This document shows, piece after piece, positions 32,117-46,644 of a DNA stretch of 64,000 bases; positions within the stretch are counted from its first letter, which is position 1; the number at the start of each line of letters is the position of its first letter. The stretch is from Paracoccus sediminilitoris (GTDB lineage: Bacteria; Pseudomonadota; Alphaproteobacteria; Rhodobacterales; Rhodobacteraceae). The notes beneath the pieces were generated by a model. The model was not told the DNA's origin. It did not search any database and saw nothing but the letters and a program-made list of their open reading frames with translations. The DNA is taken from NCBI RefSeq assembly GCF_003259195.1, contig NZ_QJPK01000001.1:372001-436000 (forward strand), read 5' to 3'. Position numbers and translations under genes: made by a program.

Positions 32117-32905
32117 TCAGGGCCCGCTGAAATAGATGTCGGCGGCCGGGATCGCGTGACGGCCTCGGGGGCCGGTCAGGATCAGCGCGCCGGTGTCGTC
32201 GATGCCCTCGAAACGGCCGGTTGTTTCAGTAGTGCCGGTGCGGGCGACGATCGTGTCGCCGAGTTTGGCGGCGCGGGCCATCCAGGCGTTGCGGATCGGG
32301 GCAAAGCCAAAGGTCCGCATCTGGCGATGCCATGCGTCGAACTGGCAGGCAAGGGCGTTCAGGACATCCTCGGGGGTCACCTCCAGCCCGGTCTCGCCCA
32401 GCAGGCTGACGGGGCGGGTGGCGGTGGGTTCGACCTGGGCCGCATCGGGTGCCGCAGCAAGATTGATGCCGATGCCGATCGCCAGAGTTGCCACCTGCCC
32501 TGCCGCCCCGCTGCTTTCCAGCAGGATGCCCGATAGCTTGCCACCGTTCAGCAGGACGTCATTGGGCCATTTCAGCGCCACGTTCAGCGACGGCCCGCAC
32601 AGATCGCGCAGCGCGTCATGGACCGAAAGCGCCGCCACGAAGGACAGGCGTGCCGCATCGGCCGGACCACCTTCGGGGCGCAGCGCCAAGGTCGCTGCGA
32701 AGTTTCCCGGCGGATCGGTCCATGCGCGACCGCGACGGCCGCGCCCGGCCTCTTGCCTGTGGGCAAAGATCCACGCCGGCCCGCTGAGAGAGGGGGCCAG
32801 CCGGAACGCTTCGGCATTGGTGCTGTCAACGCGGTCCAGGACGTGGCGCGCCACGCCCTGCGGCCAGTTGGCCGGTTCGTTGTTACTGACCCGCAATGGG
32901 GGCAA
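32117..32905 (-). CDS. birA: Biotin-[acetyl-CoA-carboxylase] ligase
   Basis: A 262-residue biotin protein ligase that attaches biotin to carboxylase carrier domains. It lacks the N-terminal DNA-binding domain, so it is a pure ligase and not a BioR/BirA repressor. The biotinoyl-AMP loop GRGRRG is at about residues 54-59, and [19 protein letters not shown] carries the active-site Lys near 111. The frame has no ATG near the front; the likely start is TTG at 32905, inside the nuoN coding end (overlap 23 bases). A later GTG at 32854 is possible. Its targets include the pyruvate carboxylase at 50.5 kb. Confidence 0.87.
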   Translation of the reverse strand: MPPLRVSNNEPANWPQGVARHVLDRVDSTNAEAFRLAPSLSGPAWIFAHRQEAGRGRRGRAWTDPPGNFAATLALRPEGGPADAARLSFVAALSVHDALRDLCGPSLNVALKWPNDVLLNGGKLSGILLESSGAAGQVATLAIGIGINLAAAPDAAQVEPTATRPVSLLGETGLEVTPEDVLNALACQFDAWHRQMRTFGFAPIRNAWMARAAKLGDTIVARTGTTETTGRFEGIDDTGALILTGPRGRHAIPAADIYFSGP

Positions 32906-34349
32906 CCGTGTCGTTGACCAGCGATTGCGCCGCCGTGGCGGCAGCCTCGTCGATGCCCAGCATCGTCACCGCGCCCAACAGCAACGCCGCCGCCGGAACC
33001 ACCAGTGCCGCATACTGAACCATGCCCATCCGGCTGGTCACCGGTTCGACCTCGGAGCCGAAGAACATGTAATAGACGATCCGCAGGTAATAGAAGGCAC
33101 CGATGACCGAGGCGATGACACCGATCACGGCCAGCCATCCCAGACCGCCATCGACCGCAGCCGTCAGCACGCCGTATTTGGCGAAGAAGCCCAGGAAAGG
33201 CGGCACGCCGGCCAGGCTGAACATCAGAAACAGCACGGCAAAGCTTTTCAGCGGCTCGGCTTGGGCAAAGCGGTTCAGGCTGGCCAGATCGGTGATCGGG
33301 CGGCCGTCACGCTCCAGCGACAGGATGAAGGCAAAGGTGCCCACATTCATCAGCGCATAGATCGCCATGTACAGAAGCATCGCCTGCACGCCATAGGCCG
33401 TGCCCGCGGCCAGTCCGACCAGGGCAAAGCCCATATGCGCAATCGAGGAATAGGCCATCAGGCGCTTGATGTTGGTCTGGCCGATGCCTGCAACCGAACC
33501 CAGCACCATCGACAGGACGGCTAGGACGGCAATGATCTGGCTCCAGTCGGTGATGACATTGCCGAAGGCGTCGAAGACCAGACGGCCGATCAGCGCCATC
33601 GCGGCGACCTTGGGCGCGGTGGCGAAGAAGGCCGTCACCGGCGAGGGCGAGCCTTCATAGACGTCGGGCGTCCACATGTGAAACGGCACGGCCGAAACCT
33701 TGAAGGCAAGGCCCACCAACAGGAAGACCAGACCGAACAGCAGGCCCATTGGCATGACATCGGCATTCACCGCGACGATGATCCCCGCAAAACCGGTCGT
33801 CCCGGCAAAGCCATAGACCAGCGACGCGCCGTAAAGCAGCAGACCCGAGCTGAGCGCGCCCAGGACGAAATACTTCAGGCCGGCCTCGGAGGATTTGACG
33901 CTTTCGCGGCGCATGGCGGCCACGACGTAAAGCGCCAGCGATTGCAGCTCCAGCCCCATGTAGAGCGTCAGCAGGTCGCCCGCCGACACCATCAGCATCA
34001 TCCCCACCGTCGCCAGCACGATCAGGATCGGATATTCGAACCGCATCAGACCGTGGCGGCTGAGGTATTCCGCGCTCATGGCCAGAACGGCGGCGCCCGA
34101 CAGCAGGATCGTCACCTTGGCAAAGCGCGCGAAGGCGTCGTCGATGAACATCCCGAAGAATGCCGTCTGTTCGGGCCGGTCGGCCATGCCGACAAAAAGC
34201 CCGGCCACCAGCAGGGCCAGCACGCTGGCCCACAGGATCGGTCGTGCGATCTGGTCCTTGCCGAAATAGGCCCCCGCCATCAGCGCCGCCAGCGCATAGA
34301 TCGCAAGCCAGAGTTCGGGCAGGATGGTCGAGATATCGAGCGCGTTCAT
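32883..34349 (-). CDS. nuoN: NADH-quinone oxidoreductase subunit N
   Basis: A 488-residue antiporter-like membrane subunit of complex I (ND2 homologue), one of three related proton-pumping modules. There are about 14 hydrophobic segments. The family core is [20 protein letters not shown] with its conserved Glu, then [20 protein letters not shown] and [20 protein letters not shown] with the conserved Lys pair. It is the last nuo gene, 10 bases after nuoM, and it overlaps birA. Size matches the alphaproteobacterial form. Confidence 0.95.
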   Translation of the reverse strand: MNALDISTILPELWLAIYALAALMAGAYFGKDQIARPILWASVLALLVAGLFVGMADRPEQTAFFGMFIDDAFARFAKVTILLSGAAVLAMSAEYLSRHGLMRFEYPILIVLATVGMMLMVSAGDLLTLYMGLELQSLALYVVAAMRRESVKSSEAGLKYFVLGALSSGLLLYGASLVYGFAGTTGFAGIIVAVNADVMPMGLLFGLVFLLVGLAFKVSAVPFHMWTPDVYEGSPSPVTAFFATAPKVAAMALIGRLVFDAFGNVITDWSQIIAVLAVLSMVLGSVAGIGQTNIKRLMAYSSIAHMGFALVGLAAGTAYGVQAMLLYMAIYALMNVGTFAFILSLERDGRPITDLASLNRFAQAEPLKSFAVLFLMFSLAGVPPFLGFFAKYGVLTAAVDGGLGWLAVIGVIASVIGAFYYLRIVYYMFFGSEVEPVTSRMGMVQYAALVVPAAALLLGAVTMLGIDEAAATAAQSLVNDTVAPIAGQ

Positions 34350-34359
34350 CTTGCTTTCC

Positions 34360-35913
34360 TCAGTGGCTGACGGTGGCCGAAGCCAGGTCGTCGGTGGCTG
34401 CCTCGTCGGGCAGCGCGTCGTTTACATTCACCAGCATCGCCTGGACCGAAGGTCCGGTGATGTCGGTCACCAGGCGCGGATAGACGCCCAGCAGCAGGGT
34501 CATGGCGATCAGCGGTGCAAAGATCCACTTTTCGCGGGGCGTCATGTCGGTGATCATACGGAGGCTTTCCTTGATCAGCGCACCCATGGTCACGCGGCGA
34601 TAGAGCCACAGCGCATAGGCCGCCGACAGGATGACGCCGGTCGCCGCCACGAAGGCAACCCAGGTGTTGGCATGAAACGCCCCCATCAGGGTCAGGAATT
34701 CACCCACGAAGCCGGACGTGCCCGGGAGGCCGACATTGGCCATCGTGAAGAACATGAAGATCAGAGCATAGACTGGCATCCGGTTGACCAACCCGCCATA
34801 GGCGTCGATTTCCCGGGTGTGCATGCGGTCATAGATCACGCCCACGCCCAGGAACAGTGCGCCCGAGATGAAGCCGTGCGACAGCATCTGGAAGATCGCG
34901 CCATCGACACCCTGCTGGTTCGCCGCAAAGATCCCCATGGTCACGTAACCCATATGGGCCACGGACGAATAGGCGATCAGCTTCTTCATGTCCGACTGCG
35001 CCAGCGCCACCAGCGAGGTATAGACAATGGCAATGGCCGACATCCACAGCACCAGCGGCTGCAGCAGGTCGCTGGCCACCGGGAACATCGGCAGGCTGAA
35101 GCGCAGGAAGCCATAGCCGCCCATCTTCAGCAGCACGGCGGCCAGGACCACGGACCCCGCGGTCGGCGCCTGCACGTGCGCATCGGGCAGCCAGGTATGG
35201 ACCGGCCACATCGGCATCTTGACCGCGAAGCTGGCGAAGAAGGCCAGGAACAGCAGCGTCTGCATGCCGCCGACGACAGTGAAGCCCAGGATGCGGGTGG
35301 TTTCCGACGGGAAGTCGAAGACCAGCAATTCGGCGATGTCGGTCGTGCCCGCCATGCGCGCCATCGCGATCATCGCAACCAGCATCAGCACCGAACCGAT
35401 GAAGGTATAAAGGAAGAACTTGAACGTCGCATAGATGCGGTTCGCGCCGCCCCAGATGCCGATGATCAGAAACATCGGAATCAGCCCGGCCTCGAAGAAC
35501 AGGTAGAACAAGATCAGGTCCAGCGCCGTGAAGACGCCGATCATCAGCCCCTCCAGCACCAGGAAGGCGATCATGTATTCCTTGACGCGGGTGTTCACCT
35601 CCCAGGTGGACAGGATCGTCAGCGGCATCAGGAAGGTCGTCAGCATGACGAAAAGGATCGAGATGCCGTCCACGCCCATCTTGTAGCGCAGGCCCATGAT
35701 CCAGGCATGGTCTTCCACGAACTGGAAGCCCGTGTCGGCGGGGTTGAAGCCCGCCAGCAGGAACAGCGACACCAGGAAGGTGGCGCTGGTCGCGATCAGG
35801 GCCAGCCATTTGGCGTTCTTCTGCGCGGCAGCGTCGTCGCCCCGCAGGAACAGCGCCAGGATCCCCGCCGCGACGATCGGCAGGAAGGTGATGATTGAAA
35901 GAAGGTTCGTCAT
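34360..35913 (-). CDS. nuoM: NADH-quinone oxidoreductase subunit M
   Basis: A 517-residue antiporter-like membrane subunit of complex I (ND4 homologue). [20 protein letters not shown] carries the conserved channel Glu near residue 145. [20 protein letters not shown] and [20 protein letters not shown] carry the Lys residues of the half-channels. About 14 membrane segments are visible. It starts one base before the nuoL stop region and ends 10 bases before nuoN. Confidence 0.96.
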   Translation of the reverse strand: MTNLLSIITFLPIVAAGILALFLRGDDAAAQKNAKWLALIATSATFLVSLFLLAGFNPADTGFQFVEDHAWIMGLRYKMGVDGISILFVMLTTFLMPLTILSTWEVNTRVKEYMIAFLVLEGLMIGVFTALDLILFYLFFEAGLIPMFLIIGIWGGANRIYATFKFFLYTFIGSVLMLVAMIAMARMAGTTDIAELLVFDFPSETTRILGFTVVGGMQTLLFLAFFASFAVKMPMWPVHTWLPDAHVQAPTAGSVVLAAVLLKMGGYGFLRFSLPMFPVASDLLQPLVLWMSAIAIVYTSLVALAQSDMKKLIAYSSVAHMGYVTMGIFAANQQGVDGAIFQMLSHGFISGALFLGVGVIYDRMHTREIDAYGGLVNRMPVYALIFMFFTMANVGLPGTSGFVGEFLTLMGAFHANTWVAFVAATGVILSAAYALWLYRRVTMGALIKESLRMITDMTPREKWIFAPLIAMTLLLGVYPRLVTDITGPSVQAMLVNVNDALPDEAATDDLASATVSH

Positions 35914-35914
35914 G

Positions 35915-38023
35915 TTATTGCGCGCCCCGCAGCATCACCCAGATCAGCAAGCCCACGATGCCGATGACCATCGCGAAGGCATAGTGGAACAGATAGCCGG
36001 ACTGAACGCGCCCGGCGAAGCGGGTCATGCGGGGAATGATTCCCATGGCAAGCCCGTTGATGGCGCCGTCGATAACGGCTCCGTCACCCGCCGTCCACAG
36101 CTTGGCGCCGATCCAGCGGGCCGGACGCACAAAGACGGCGTTGTAGATTTCGTCGAAATACCACTTGTTCAGCAGGAACTGGTACAGGCCCGGCTGCTGG
36201 GCGGCCAGCTTGGCGGGCGCGCCCGGATTGCGGATATACATCAGCCAGGCAAGGGCCAGGCCCGACAGCATCGCGATGAAGGGCGACACCTTGACCCAGG
36301 CCGGAACGCCGTGTGCGTCATGCATGACATGGTTGTCGGGATGCATGTAGATCGCACCCTGCCCCACGGTCGCGGGATCGACGACGGTCGCATGTTCGCC
36401 CTCCGCTGCCGCACCGTGATCGTCGGTTGCTGCACCCTCGGCGACCTCGGCATGGCCGGCCTCGACCTCGCCATGAGTGTCACCATGGGCGGCGGCGACC
36501 TCGGGCATGCCGAAGAACTTCTGGACGCCCTCGGTTTCGAAGAAGCTGTTATACCACACCATCCCCGAGAAGATGGCGCCAAGCGCCAGAACGCCAAGCG
36601 GGATCGTCATCACCCGCGGGCTTTCATGGGCATGGTCATGCGCATGGTGATCGCCGCGCGGCTTGCCGAAGAAGGTCAGGAACATCAGGCGCCAGCTGTA
36701 GAAGCTGGTGAAGGCGGCCGCAATGACCAGCATCCAGAAGGCATAGCCCGACCCCGACGCATAAGCGCTTTCGATGACGGCGTCCTTGGACAGGAACCCT
36801 GCGAAACCAATATGGGTCAGCGGAATGCCGACGCCGGTGATCGCCAGCGTGCCAATCATCATAGCCCAGAAGGTCAGCGGGATCTTTTTCCGCAGGCCGC
36901 CGTAATTGCGCATGTCCTGTTCGTGATGCATCGCATGGATGACCGAACCGGCGCCCAGGAACAGCATGGCCTTGAAGAAGGCGTGGGTCAGCAGGTGGAA
37001 CATGGCGACCGAATAGACGCCGACCCCCGCCGCCACGAACATATAGCCCAGCTGCGAACAGGTCGAATAGGCGATGACGCGCTTGATGTCGTTCTGGACC
37101 AGACCCACCGTCGCGGCAAAGAACGCGGTCGAGGCACCGATGATCACGATGAACATCTTGGCTTCGGGCGCGAATTCGAACAGCGGCGACATCCGGCAGA
37201 CCAGGAAGACACCGGCGGTGACCATGGTTGCCGCGTGGATCAGGGCCGAAACCGGGGTCGGACCCTCCATCGCATCGGGCAGCCAGGTGTGCAGGAACAG
37301 CTGTGCCGATTTTCCCATCGCGCCGATGAACAGCAGGATGGCCAGCAGGTTCGCCGCATTCCATTCGGTCCAAAGGAAGGTGATCTGGCTTTCGGCCAGC
37401 ATCGGCACCTGGGCGAACAGCTCGTCGAACTGGATCGTGCCGGTCATCCACCACAGCCCGAAGATGCCCAGCAGGAAGCCGAAATCGCCGACGCGGTTGA
37501 CGATAAAGGCCTTCATGGCGGCGGCGCCTGCCGATTGTTTCTTGAAGTAGAAGCCGATCAGCAGATAGGACGCGACGCCCACCCCTTCCCACCCGAAGAA
37601 CATCTGCAACAGGTTGTCCGAGGTCACCAGCATCAGCATGGCGAAGGTGAAGAACGAGAGATAGGCGAAGAAGCGGGCACGATAGGGCTCGTCGTCGCTG
37701 AAATTCTCGTCATGGGCCATGTAGCCAAAGCTGTAGAGATGCACCAAGGCCGAAACCGAGGTGATCACGATCAGCATGATCGCCGTCAGGCGGTCCAGGC
37801 GGATGCCCCACTGGCTGGTGAAATCGCCCGAAACGATCCAGTCCATGACCGGAAGATGCTGCAACTGGCCGTCGAAGGTCAGGAACACGATCCAACTGAG
37901 GGCGGCAGCGGCGAACAGGATGCCGGTCGTCAGGACCTGCGCACCGCGTTCGCCGATCAGGCGCCAGCCGAAGCCCGCGATCAGCGCACCCAGAAGGGGC
38001 GCGAAGAGGATGAATTGCGGCAT
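35915..38023 (-). CDS. nuoL: NADH-quinone oxidoreductase subunit L
   Basis: A 702-residue antiporter-like membrane subunit (ND5 homologue), the distal proton pump of complex I. Motifs are [40 protein letters not shown] and [19 protein letters not shown]. The C-terminal part has the long lateral helix region and a His/Glu/Ala-rich loop (about residues 500-560, [19 protein letters not shown]) longer than in E. coli. The last hydrophobic segment ends in VMLRGAQ. Gene spacing to nuoK (6 bases) and nuoM (1 base) is tight. Confidence 0.96.
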   Translation of the reverse strand: MPQFILFAPLLGALIAGFGWRLIGERGAQVLTTGILFAAAALSWIVFLTFDGQLQHLPVMDWIVSGDFTSQWGIRLDRLTAIMLIVITSVSALVHLYSFGYMAHDENFSDDEPYRARFFAYLSFFTFAMLMLVTSDNLLQMFFGWEGVGVASYLLIGFYFKKQSAGAAAMKAFIVNRVGDFGFLLGIFGLWWMTGTIQFDELFAQVPMLAESQITFLWTEWNAANLLAILLFIGAMGKSAQLFLHTWLPDAMEGPTPVSALIHAATMVTAGVFLVCRMSPLFEFAPEAKMFIVIIGASTAFFAATVGLVQNDIKRVIAYSTCSQLGYMFVAAGVGVYSVAMFHLLTHAFFKAMLFLGAGSVIHAMHHEQDMRNYGGLRKKIPLTFWAMMIGTLAITGVGIPLTHIGFAGFLSKDAVIESAYASGSGYAFWMLVIAAAFTSFYSWRLMFLTFFGKPRGDHHAHDHAHESPRVMTIPLGVLALGAIFSGMVWYNSFFETEGVQKFFGMPEVAAAHGDTHGEVEAGHAEVAEGAATDDHGAAAEGEHATVVDPATVGQGAIYMHPDNHVMHDAHGVPAWVKVSPFIAMLSGLALAWLMYIRNPGAPAKLAAQQPGLYQFLLNKWYFDEIYNAVFVRPARWIGAKLWTAGDGAVIDGAINGLAMGIIPRMTRFAGRVQSGYLFHYAFAMVIGIVGLLIWVMLRGAQ

Positions 38024-38029
38024 GTTCCC

Positions 38030-40091
<2,062 letters not shown>

Positions 40092-40096
40092 GTCGA

Positions 40097-41128
40097 TCAC
40101 ATCCCTGCCCAACGGGCCCAGAAACCACCAAACACCTCGAAGCGTGCCAGGAAGGCCACGATAACAACCCAGGCCAGCGACAGAGGCAGGAAGACCTTCC
40201 AGCCGATCCGCATCAGCTGGTCGTAGCGATAGCGCGGCACGATCGCCTTCACCATGGCGAACATGAAGAACCACAGGACCATCTTGATGAACATCCACAG
40301 CGCACCGTCGGGGATGCCGGGGATGGGCGACAGCCAGCCACCGAAGAACAGCAGCGTGATCAGGGCGCACATCAGCCACATGGCGATATATTCACCGGCC
40401 ATGAACAGCAGGTAAGGGGTCGAGGAATATTCGGTCATGAAACCCGCGACCAGTTCGGATTCCGCTTCGGGAAGGTCGAAGGGCGGGCGGTTGGTTTCGG
40501 CCAAGGCCGAGACGAAGAACAATACCACCATCGGCAAATGTGGCAGCCAGTACCAAGACAGCAGGCCCGCGCCGCGCTGCGCCTCGACGATGGCGGTCAG
40601 GTTCATCGAGCCGGTCGAGATGATCACCCCGATGATGATCAGACCCAGACTGACCTCATAGGAGATCATCTGTGCGGCCGACCGCAGCGACCCCAGGAAC
40701 GGGAATTTCGAGTTTGACGCCCAGCCCCCCATGATCACGCCATAGACCTCGAGCGAGGAGACCGCGAAGATGAACAGGATGCCCACGTTGATGTCGGCCA
40801 TCACCCAACCCGGTGCGAAGGGAATCGCCACGAAGGCCAGCAAAGCCAGCATCATCGACAGGAAGGGCGCCAGGAAGAACACGAACTTGTCCGCGCCCGC
40901 CGGGACGACGATCTCCTTGACGACGAATTTCAGCGCGTCGGCGAAGGTCTGCAGGATACCCCAGGGACCGACCACGTTCGGGCCGCGGCGCATCTGCACC
41001 GCCGCCCAGATCTTGCGGTCGCCATAGACCATGTAGACCAGCGACAGCATCACGAACGCGATGATGGCCAGACCCTGCGCCAACAGGATGATCGCTATTC
41101 CCAAGGAAGATGCCCAAAAATCAGCCAT
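40097..41128 (-). CDS. nuoH: NADH-quinone oxidoreductase subunit H
   Basis: A 343-residue membrane subunit (ND1 homologue) at the foot of the quinone channel, with eight or more hydrophobic segments. Signatures are [20 protein letters not shown] near residues 36-55 and [20 protein letters not shown] near 210-229, the loop that lines the quinone site. [18 protein letters not shown] and a final helix [17 protein letters not shown] follow. Length matches alphaproteobacterial NuoH. Confidence 0.97.
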   Translation of the reverse strand: MADFWASSLGIAIILLAQGLAIIAFVMLSLVYMVYGDRKIWAAVQMRRGPNVVGPWGILQTFADALKFVVKEIVVPAGADKFVFFLAPFLSMMLALLAFVAIPFAPGWVMADINVGILFIFAVSSLEVYGVIMGGWASNSKFPFLGSLRSAAQMISYEVSLGLIIIGVIISTGSMNLTAIVEAQRGAGLLSWYWLPHLPMVVLFFVSALAETNRPPFDLPEAESELVAGFMTEYSSTPYLLFMAGEYIAMWLMCALITLLFFGGWLSPIPGIPDGALWMFIKMVLWFFMFAMVKAIVPRYRYDQLMRIGWKVFLPLSLAWVVIVAFLARFEVFGGFWARWAGM

Positions 41129-41146
41129 GATGCCTGTCCCTCTTCC

Positions 41147-41920
41147 TTATGCCGCGGGGATGCCGCGTGCCTTGCATTCACGCAAGGTCTCTTGTGTTTC
41201 CATGACCCGCAGTCCCATCGGCTTGTCCTGGGACAAGATGAAAGCGGACCCGATCAGCAGCTTGCCGTTCCGTTCGGCCTGCAGGGTGCGGATGTGACGC
41301 CCATAGGGGGTCCCGTTTTCCTTGGCCCACCCGGCAAGCGCGCAGGTGGCATACGAAAAGGCGATATCCGCGTCTACCCCCTGGCGAAGATTTGCCGTCA
41401 CCTCGACCAGATCCGTGGCGCGGCCGCGGTTCATCGGTTCGACCTTGGCGGCGATGAACTGGGCCGGATCGACGGCCTGATCCTCGCGCAGCGTCGGCAG
41501 GGCCGGCTCGCGGCGGGCGGCAAAAGCCTCCAGCGCCTTTTCCTGCGCGGTCTTTTCCTTGGGCAGGTTTGCCGCGACCAGACCGCCGAAATCCAGGTCC
41601 AGGTTGGCGTTCAGCGCGGCCAGGTCGGCCTCGCTGATGGTAAAGGCGTCCTGCCCTTCGCGGCTGTCCAGATCCATTGTGGTGACGCTGCCATCTTCTT
41701 CCAGGATCAGGATTTCACCCGATTTGGTCGAAACGCGCGCCCGGGTCAGCGTGGCGTCCCCGGCCTTCTGCCCGGGGGCCGCGACCTGCGCCACCATCTG
41801 GGCGGGCTTGGCCTTGGGGCGGCCGTCGGGTGTCGCCGCAAGCGGTTCGCATCCGGCCAGCGCCACAACGCCAAGCGCGGCCATCACGGTCAGGCGAATG
41901 GATCTGGGGACGGTCGTCAT
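41147..41920 (-). CDS. Predicted lipoprotein between nuoG and nuoH
   Basis: A 257-residue protein with a lipoprotein signal: a basic start (MTTVPRSIR), a hydrophobic core, and the lipobox LAGC near residues 20-23, so it is probably anchored to a membrane facing the periplasm. The mature part begins with a Pro/Lys/Ala-rich linker. It then has KSGEILILEEDGSVTTMDLD, several Asn/Asp-rich repeats, and a C-terminal domain with AFSYATCALAGWAKENGTPY and two further Cys. I do not know the family. Position inside the complex I operon suggests an assembly or stability role, but a periplasmic location would be unusual for that. Confidence 0.65.
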   Translation of the reverse strand: MTTVPRSIRLTVMAALGVVALAGCEPLAATPDGRPKAKPAQMVAQVAAPGQKAGDATLTRARVSTKSGEILILEEDGSVTTMDLDSREGQDAFTISEADLAALNANLDLDFGGLVAANLPKEKTAQEKALEAFAARREPALPTLREDQAVDPAQFIAAKVEPMNRGRATDLVEVTANLRQGVDADIAFSYATCALAGWAKENGTPYGRHIRTLQAERNGKLLIGSAFILSQDKPMGLRVMETQETLRECKARGIPAA

Positions 41921-41924
41921 GCCC

Positions 41925-43937
41925 CTACTCCGCTGCAACTGCGGAGGCTTGCCGCGCCGCCGCCATCCGCGACAATTCCCCCATCAGGGGCGAACAGCGC
42001 GCGATCGGGTTCGTCAGATAGAAATCCTTGACCGGGTTCACGAAATCGGCGCGGCCCAGATCCTTGCGCGGCACTGGCTGCCAATCGCTCTCGACGACCT
42101 CGCCGATCTGGCCCAGATGCGGGACCGCCTCGATCAGCTTGCGACGCAGCTGCGCGATGCTGTCCCAAGGCAGCGTCTGCCCCAGTTCGGCCGACAGCGC
42201 GCGCAGGATGGCCCAGTTCTCCTTGGCCTCGCCCGGCGCGAAATTGGCGCGCATGGCCAATTGGGGGCGGCCTTCGGTATTTACGAAAAGCCCCATTTCT
42301 TCGGTATAGCAGGCGGCCGGCAGGATGATGTCGGCGCGATGCGCACCGCGGTCGCCATGGCTGCCCTGATAGATGACGATCGGCCCTTCGGCGATCTCGA
42401 CCTCGTCGGCGCCCAGGTTGAAGATGACCTGCGCCCCGTCGATGGCCGCCGGCAGACCGCCTTGCGTCACGGCCCCCACATCCATCGCGCCCACACGGGC
42501 GGCAGCGGTATGCAGAATCATGACGCGGGCATTCGTCGCCTCGGCCAAGGCCATGACGGCGGCCAGCACGGCCTCGCCATCGGCCTCGCGCAGGGCGCCC
42601 TGCCCCACGATGATGACACCCGGCTCCTCGGCGGCGGTCGCATTGTCCAAAAGCTCGGACAGGGCCGCGCGGTCGGTGCCGGCGTGGGTGTAATCGAAGG
42701 TCAGATCGACCGCCTGGCCGACCAGCGTGACATCCGCGCCACGCACCCAGTTCTTGCGGATGCGCGAATTCAGGACCGGCGCTTCCTCGCGCGGGTTCGT
42801 CCCGACCAGCAGGATCGAGGCCGCCGTGTCCAGATCCGCGATCGTGGCATTGCCGACATAGCCGGAGCGGTTGCCCGCAGGCAGTTTCGCGCCATCGATG
42901 CGGCATTCGACATGCCCGCCCAGACCCTCAATCAGAGTCTTTAGGCTGAACGCCGCCTCGACCGGGGCCAGATCCCCCACCAGGCCCGCGACCTTCTTGC
43001 CGGTCATGACGCGTGCGGTGGCCGCCAACGCTTCGGGCCAGGTGGCGGGACGCAGTTTGCCGTTTTCACGGATATACGGCTTGTCCAGACGCTGGCGACG
43101 CAACCCGTCCCAGACAAAGCGGGTCTTGTCGCTGATCCATTCCTCGTTCACGTCGTCGTTGTTGCGCGGCAGGATGCGCATGACTTCGCGGCCCTTGGTA
43201 TCGACGCGGATGTTGCTGCCAAGAGCGTCCATCACGTCGATGGTCTCGGTCTTGGTCAGCTCCCACGGACGGGCGGTGAAGGCATAGGGCTTGCTGACCA
43301 GCGCGCCAACCGGGCAGAGGTCGATGATGTTGCCCTGCATGTTGGAGGCCAGCGTCTCGTTCAGATAGCTGGTGATCTCGCTGTCCTCGCCGCGACCGGT
43401 CTGGCCCATCTGGGTGATGCCCGCCACCTCGCTGGTGAAGCGCACGCAGCGGGTGCAGCTGATGCAGCGCGTCATGTGGGTTTCGACCAGCGGCCCCAGG
43501 TTCAGCTCCTCGGAGGCGCGCTTCGGTTCGCGGTAACGGCTGAAATCGACGCCATAGGCCATGGCCTGGTCCTGCAGGTCGCATTCGCCGCCCTGGTCGC
43601 AGATCGGGCAATCCAGCGGATGGTTGATCAGCAGGAATTCCATCACGCCCTCGCGGGCCTTCTTGACCATCGGGCTGTTGGTGCGGATCTCGGACGGGGC
43701 GCCTTCAGGCCCCGGCCGCAGATCCTTGACCTGCATGGCGCAGCTGGCTGCGGGCTTGGGCGGACCGCCCACGACTTCCACCAGACACATGCGGCAGTTG
43801 CCGGCGATCGACAGCCGCTCGTGATAGCAGAAGCGCGGGATCTCGATCCCGGCCTGCTCGCAGGCCTGGATGAGGGTCATGTTGGGATCGACATCGATCT
43901 CGTTGCCGTCGATCTTGATTGTCCGCAGGTCGGCCAT
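41925..43937 (-). CDS. nuoG: NADH-quinone oxidoreductase subunit G
   Basis: A 670-residue peripheral subunit of the NADH dehydrogenase module. The N-terminal [2Fe-2S] domain has [20 protein letters not shown]. Then come [20 protein letters not shown] (N4-type cluster) and [20 protein letters not shown] (His/Cys-ligated N5). [15 protein letters not shown] follows near residue 235. The C-terminal half is a molybdopterin-oxidoreductase-like fold without cofactor sites. The ATG at 43937 follows AAGGAAG; the frame opens at 43958. It ends four bases before the lipoprotein gene start. Confidence 0.96.
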   Translation of the reverse strand: MADLRTIKIDGNEIDVDPNMTLIQACEQAGIEIPRFCYHERLSIAGNCRMCLVEVVGGPPKPAASCAMQVKDLRPGPEGAPSEIRTNSPMVKKAREGVMEFLLINHPLDCPICDQGGECDLQDQAMAYGVDFSRYREPKRASEELNLGPLVETHMTRCISCTRCVRFTSEVAGITQMGQTGRGEDSEITSYLNETLASNMQGNIIDLCPVGALVSKPYAFTARPWELTKTETIDVMDALGSNIRVDTKGREVMRILPRNNDDVNEEWISDKTRFVWDGLRRQRLDKPYIRENGKLRPATWPEALAATARVMTGKKVAGLVGDLAPVEAAFSLKTLIEGLGGHVECRIDGAKLPAGNRSGYVGNATIADLDTAASILLVGTNPREEAPVLNSRIRKNWVRGADVTLVGQAVDLTFDYTHAGTDRAALSELLDNATAAEEPGVIIVGQGALREADGEAVLAAVMALAEATNARVMILHTAAARVGAMDVGAVTQGGLPAAIDGAQVIFNLGADEVEIAEGPIVIYQGSHGDRGAHRADIILPAACYTEEMGLFVNTEGRPQLAMRANFAPGEAKENWAILRALSAELGQTLPWDSIAQLRRKLIEAVPHLGQIGEVVESDWQPVPRKDLGRADFVNPVKDFYLTNPIARCSPLMGELSRMAAARQASAVAAE

Positions 43938-43947
43938 GCTTTCTTCC

Positions 43948-44355
43948 TTACCTGGCACTCAGCAGCGATCCAGCGACCGTCTGCCGTGCGATTTCGTCCC
44001 GCCCAAGGCGGCAAAATGTATCCGGCTGTCCATTCACGACGCCGTTTTCGACCATATAGCGGTCAGCCGCAGCATAGATGCGCTTGCGGTCGTCCTTGCT
44101 GTCCAGAAACGCCTCGATCTGCGCGTCGCTGTAACCCTTGTCCAAGGCATAGCGCTTGAGCGCCCGCGCCTCGGAAAAGGCGCGGATCAACCGCGCGTCG
44201 ATCGTCGGGCAGCCACGGCGCAGCAGGTCGGCGACACGTGCCTGCACCAGGCGGTCGTTCACATAGGCTTCCTGCGCCAGCGGCTCCAGCGCGGCGGCGG
44301 GTCCGGCGATCAGCGATGCGGCGATGGCCATGGCGGCCAGAATGGGACGGGTCAT
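43948..44355 (-). CDS. Secreted small protein between nuoF and nuoG (DUF5333-like)
   Basis: A 135-residue protein with a cleavable signal peptide ([20 protein letters not shown], cleavage near residue 22) and a helical mature part with two Cys (RRGCPTID and [10 protein letters not shown]), which may form a disulfide in the periplasm. The ATG at 44355 follows AAGGAGCG at 5-base spacing; the frame is open far upstream over nuoF in the wrong frame. It resembles from memory the DUF5333 proteins seen in Rhodobacterales nuo operons. Function unknown. It is followed 10 bases later by nuoG. Confidence 0.65.
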   Translation of the reverse strand: MTRPILAAMAIAASLIAGPAAALEPLAQEAYVNDRLVQARVADLLRRGCPTIDARLIRAFSEARALKRYALDKGYSDAQIEAFLDSKDDRKRIYAAADRYMVENGVVNGQPDTFCRLGRDEIARQTVAGSLLSAR

Positions 44356-44462
44356 GAAACGCTCCTTGCGATGATGATGTGTCCCCACATAATCATCGCT
44401 GCCGCGGAAGGTCGGACAAACCCCCGTGTTTCGCGCGTGAGCGTCATGGCGTCCCGATCCCA

Positions 44463-45785
<1,323 letters not shown>

Positions 45786-45998
45786 TCAGGCATTCCTGCG
45801 CCGCCAGATACGCCAGGTCACGATCAGCGACCAGACAAAAGCGCCGATGGCGGCCAGATCGGCCAGATAGGCCCACCGTCCCGCCCACTCATATTCCTGG
45901 CCGATGGCCTGAACGGCCAGCCAGACAAGCATCGCGACCGCGATCACGATCGCGACCAGCCGCATCTGCTTGGCATCCTTGTCCACGGGCGCGGCCAT
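45786..45998 (-). CDS. Small membrane protein in the nuo operon (DUF5337-like)
   Basis: A 70-residue protein with two hydrophobic helices (LVAIVIAVAMLVWLAVQAIG and LADLAAIGAFVWSLIVTW) separated by a short charged loop, and a basic C-terminus WRIWRRRNA. The start overlaps the stop of the preceding gene. It recalls the DUF5337 family, which I remember as confined to Rhodobacterales and close relatives, next to nuoF. Function unknown. A membrane protein in this position could be an assembly or supernumerary factor. Confidence 0.65.
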   Translation of the reverse strand: MAAPVDKDAKQMRLVAIVIAVAMLVWLAVQAIGQEYEWAGRWAYLADLAAIGAFVWSLIVTWRIWRRRNA

Positions 45999-46594
45999 CA
46001 GGCACCCCCGTCATTCTGCTTGGCCAGTTCCCTGGCCTGTCCGACCCAGTCATCGCCCCGGATCCGCGCGGCTCCGCGCCCGATCCTGCTGGCGAAATCG
46101 TCGATCGTCTCTTCGTCCCAAGCCGCGATCTGTTCGAAGCGGGTGATGCCCGCCTCGTTCAGGGCTTCCTCGATCTTGACGCCCACGCCCTTGATGGCGC
46201 GCAGATCGTCCGGTGCTGCCGTTCCCTGGGTTGCGCCATAGATGCTGCGTCCCTCGGCCATGTCCCCGCGTTCGGATGCGGGGTCGCTGGTGATCTGGGC
46301 GTCGCCCGAGGGTGCCATCTCCTCGGAAACCTCGGGGGCAACCTCGGGATCGGACAGCGCTTCGACCATCGGGGCAGCGCCGGGAAGGTCTGCAGGCACG
46401 GCCTGTCCCCAGTCCGATCCGTCCATCGCCTTTGGCCCCGCCTCGGCCAGCAGGAACACCACCCCGCCCAGCACGCCCGCAAAGACCAGCCCGACGACGA
46501 TGGCACCCAGCCATCCCGTCGCCCCCGCAAGCCCAAGCGCGACTGTCACAAGAACGAATGTTCCCAAAGCGGTCATGCGGCTCAAGCTTTGCAT
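45998..46594 (-). CDS. Membrane-anchored helix-hairpin-helix protein
   Basis: A 198-residue protein with two N-terminal hydrophobic segments (about residues 8-50), an acidic, Pro-rich linker (about 60-125) and a C-terminal helix-hairpin-helix-type domain: DDLRAIKGVGVKIEEALNEA, GITRFEQIAAWDEETIDDFA, then GDDWVGQARELA. Such domains bind nucleic acid in other contexts. In several Rhodobacterales the same domain is remembered as the C-terminal part of NuoE itself. Here it sits in a separate gene 50 bases after nuoE. Function unknown; the start at ATG 46594 is likely but ATG 46576 is possible. Confidence 0.7.
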   Translation of the reverse strand: MQSLSRMTALGTFVLVTVALGLAGATGWLGAIVVGLVFAGVLGGVVFLLAEAGPKAMDGSDWGQAVPADLPGAAPMVEALSDPEVAPEVSEEMAPSGDAQITSDPASERGDMAEGRSIYGATQGTAAPDDLRAIKGVGVKIEEALNEAGITRFEQIAAWDEETIDDFASRIGRGAARIRGDDWVGQARELAKQNDGGA

Positions 46595-46644
46595 CGTGGC
46601 GGTTTCCTTCCTGCTGTTCCCCGGCCCCTTGGCCGTCCTGACGA

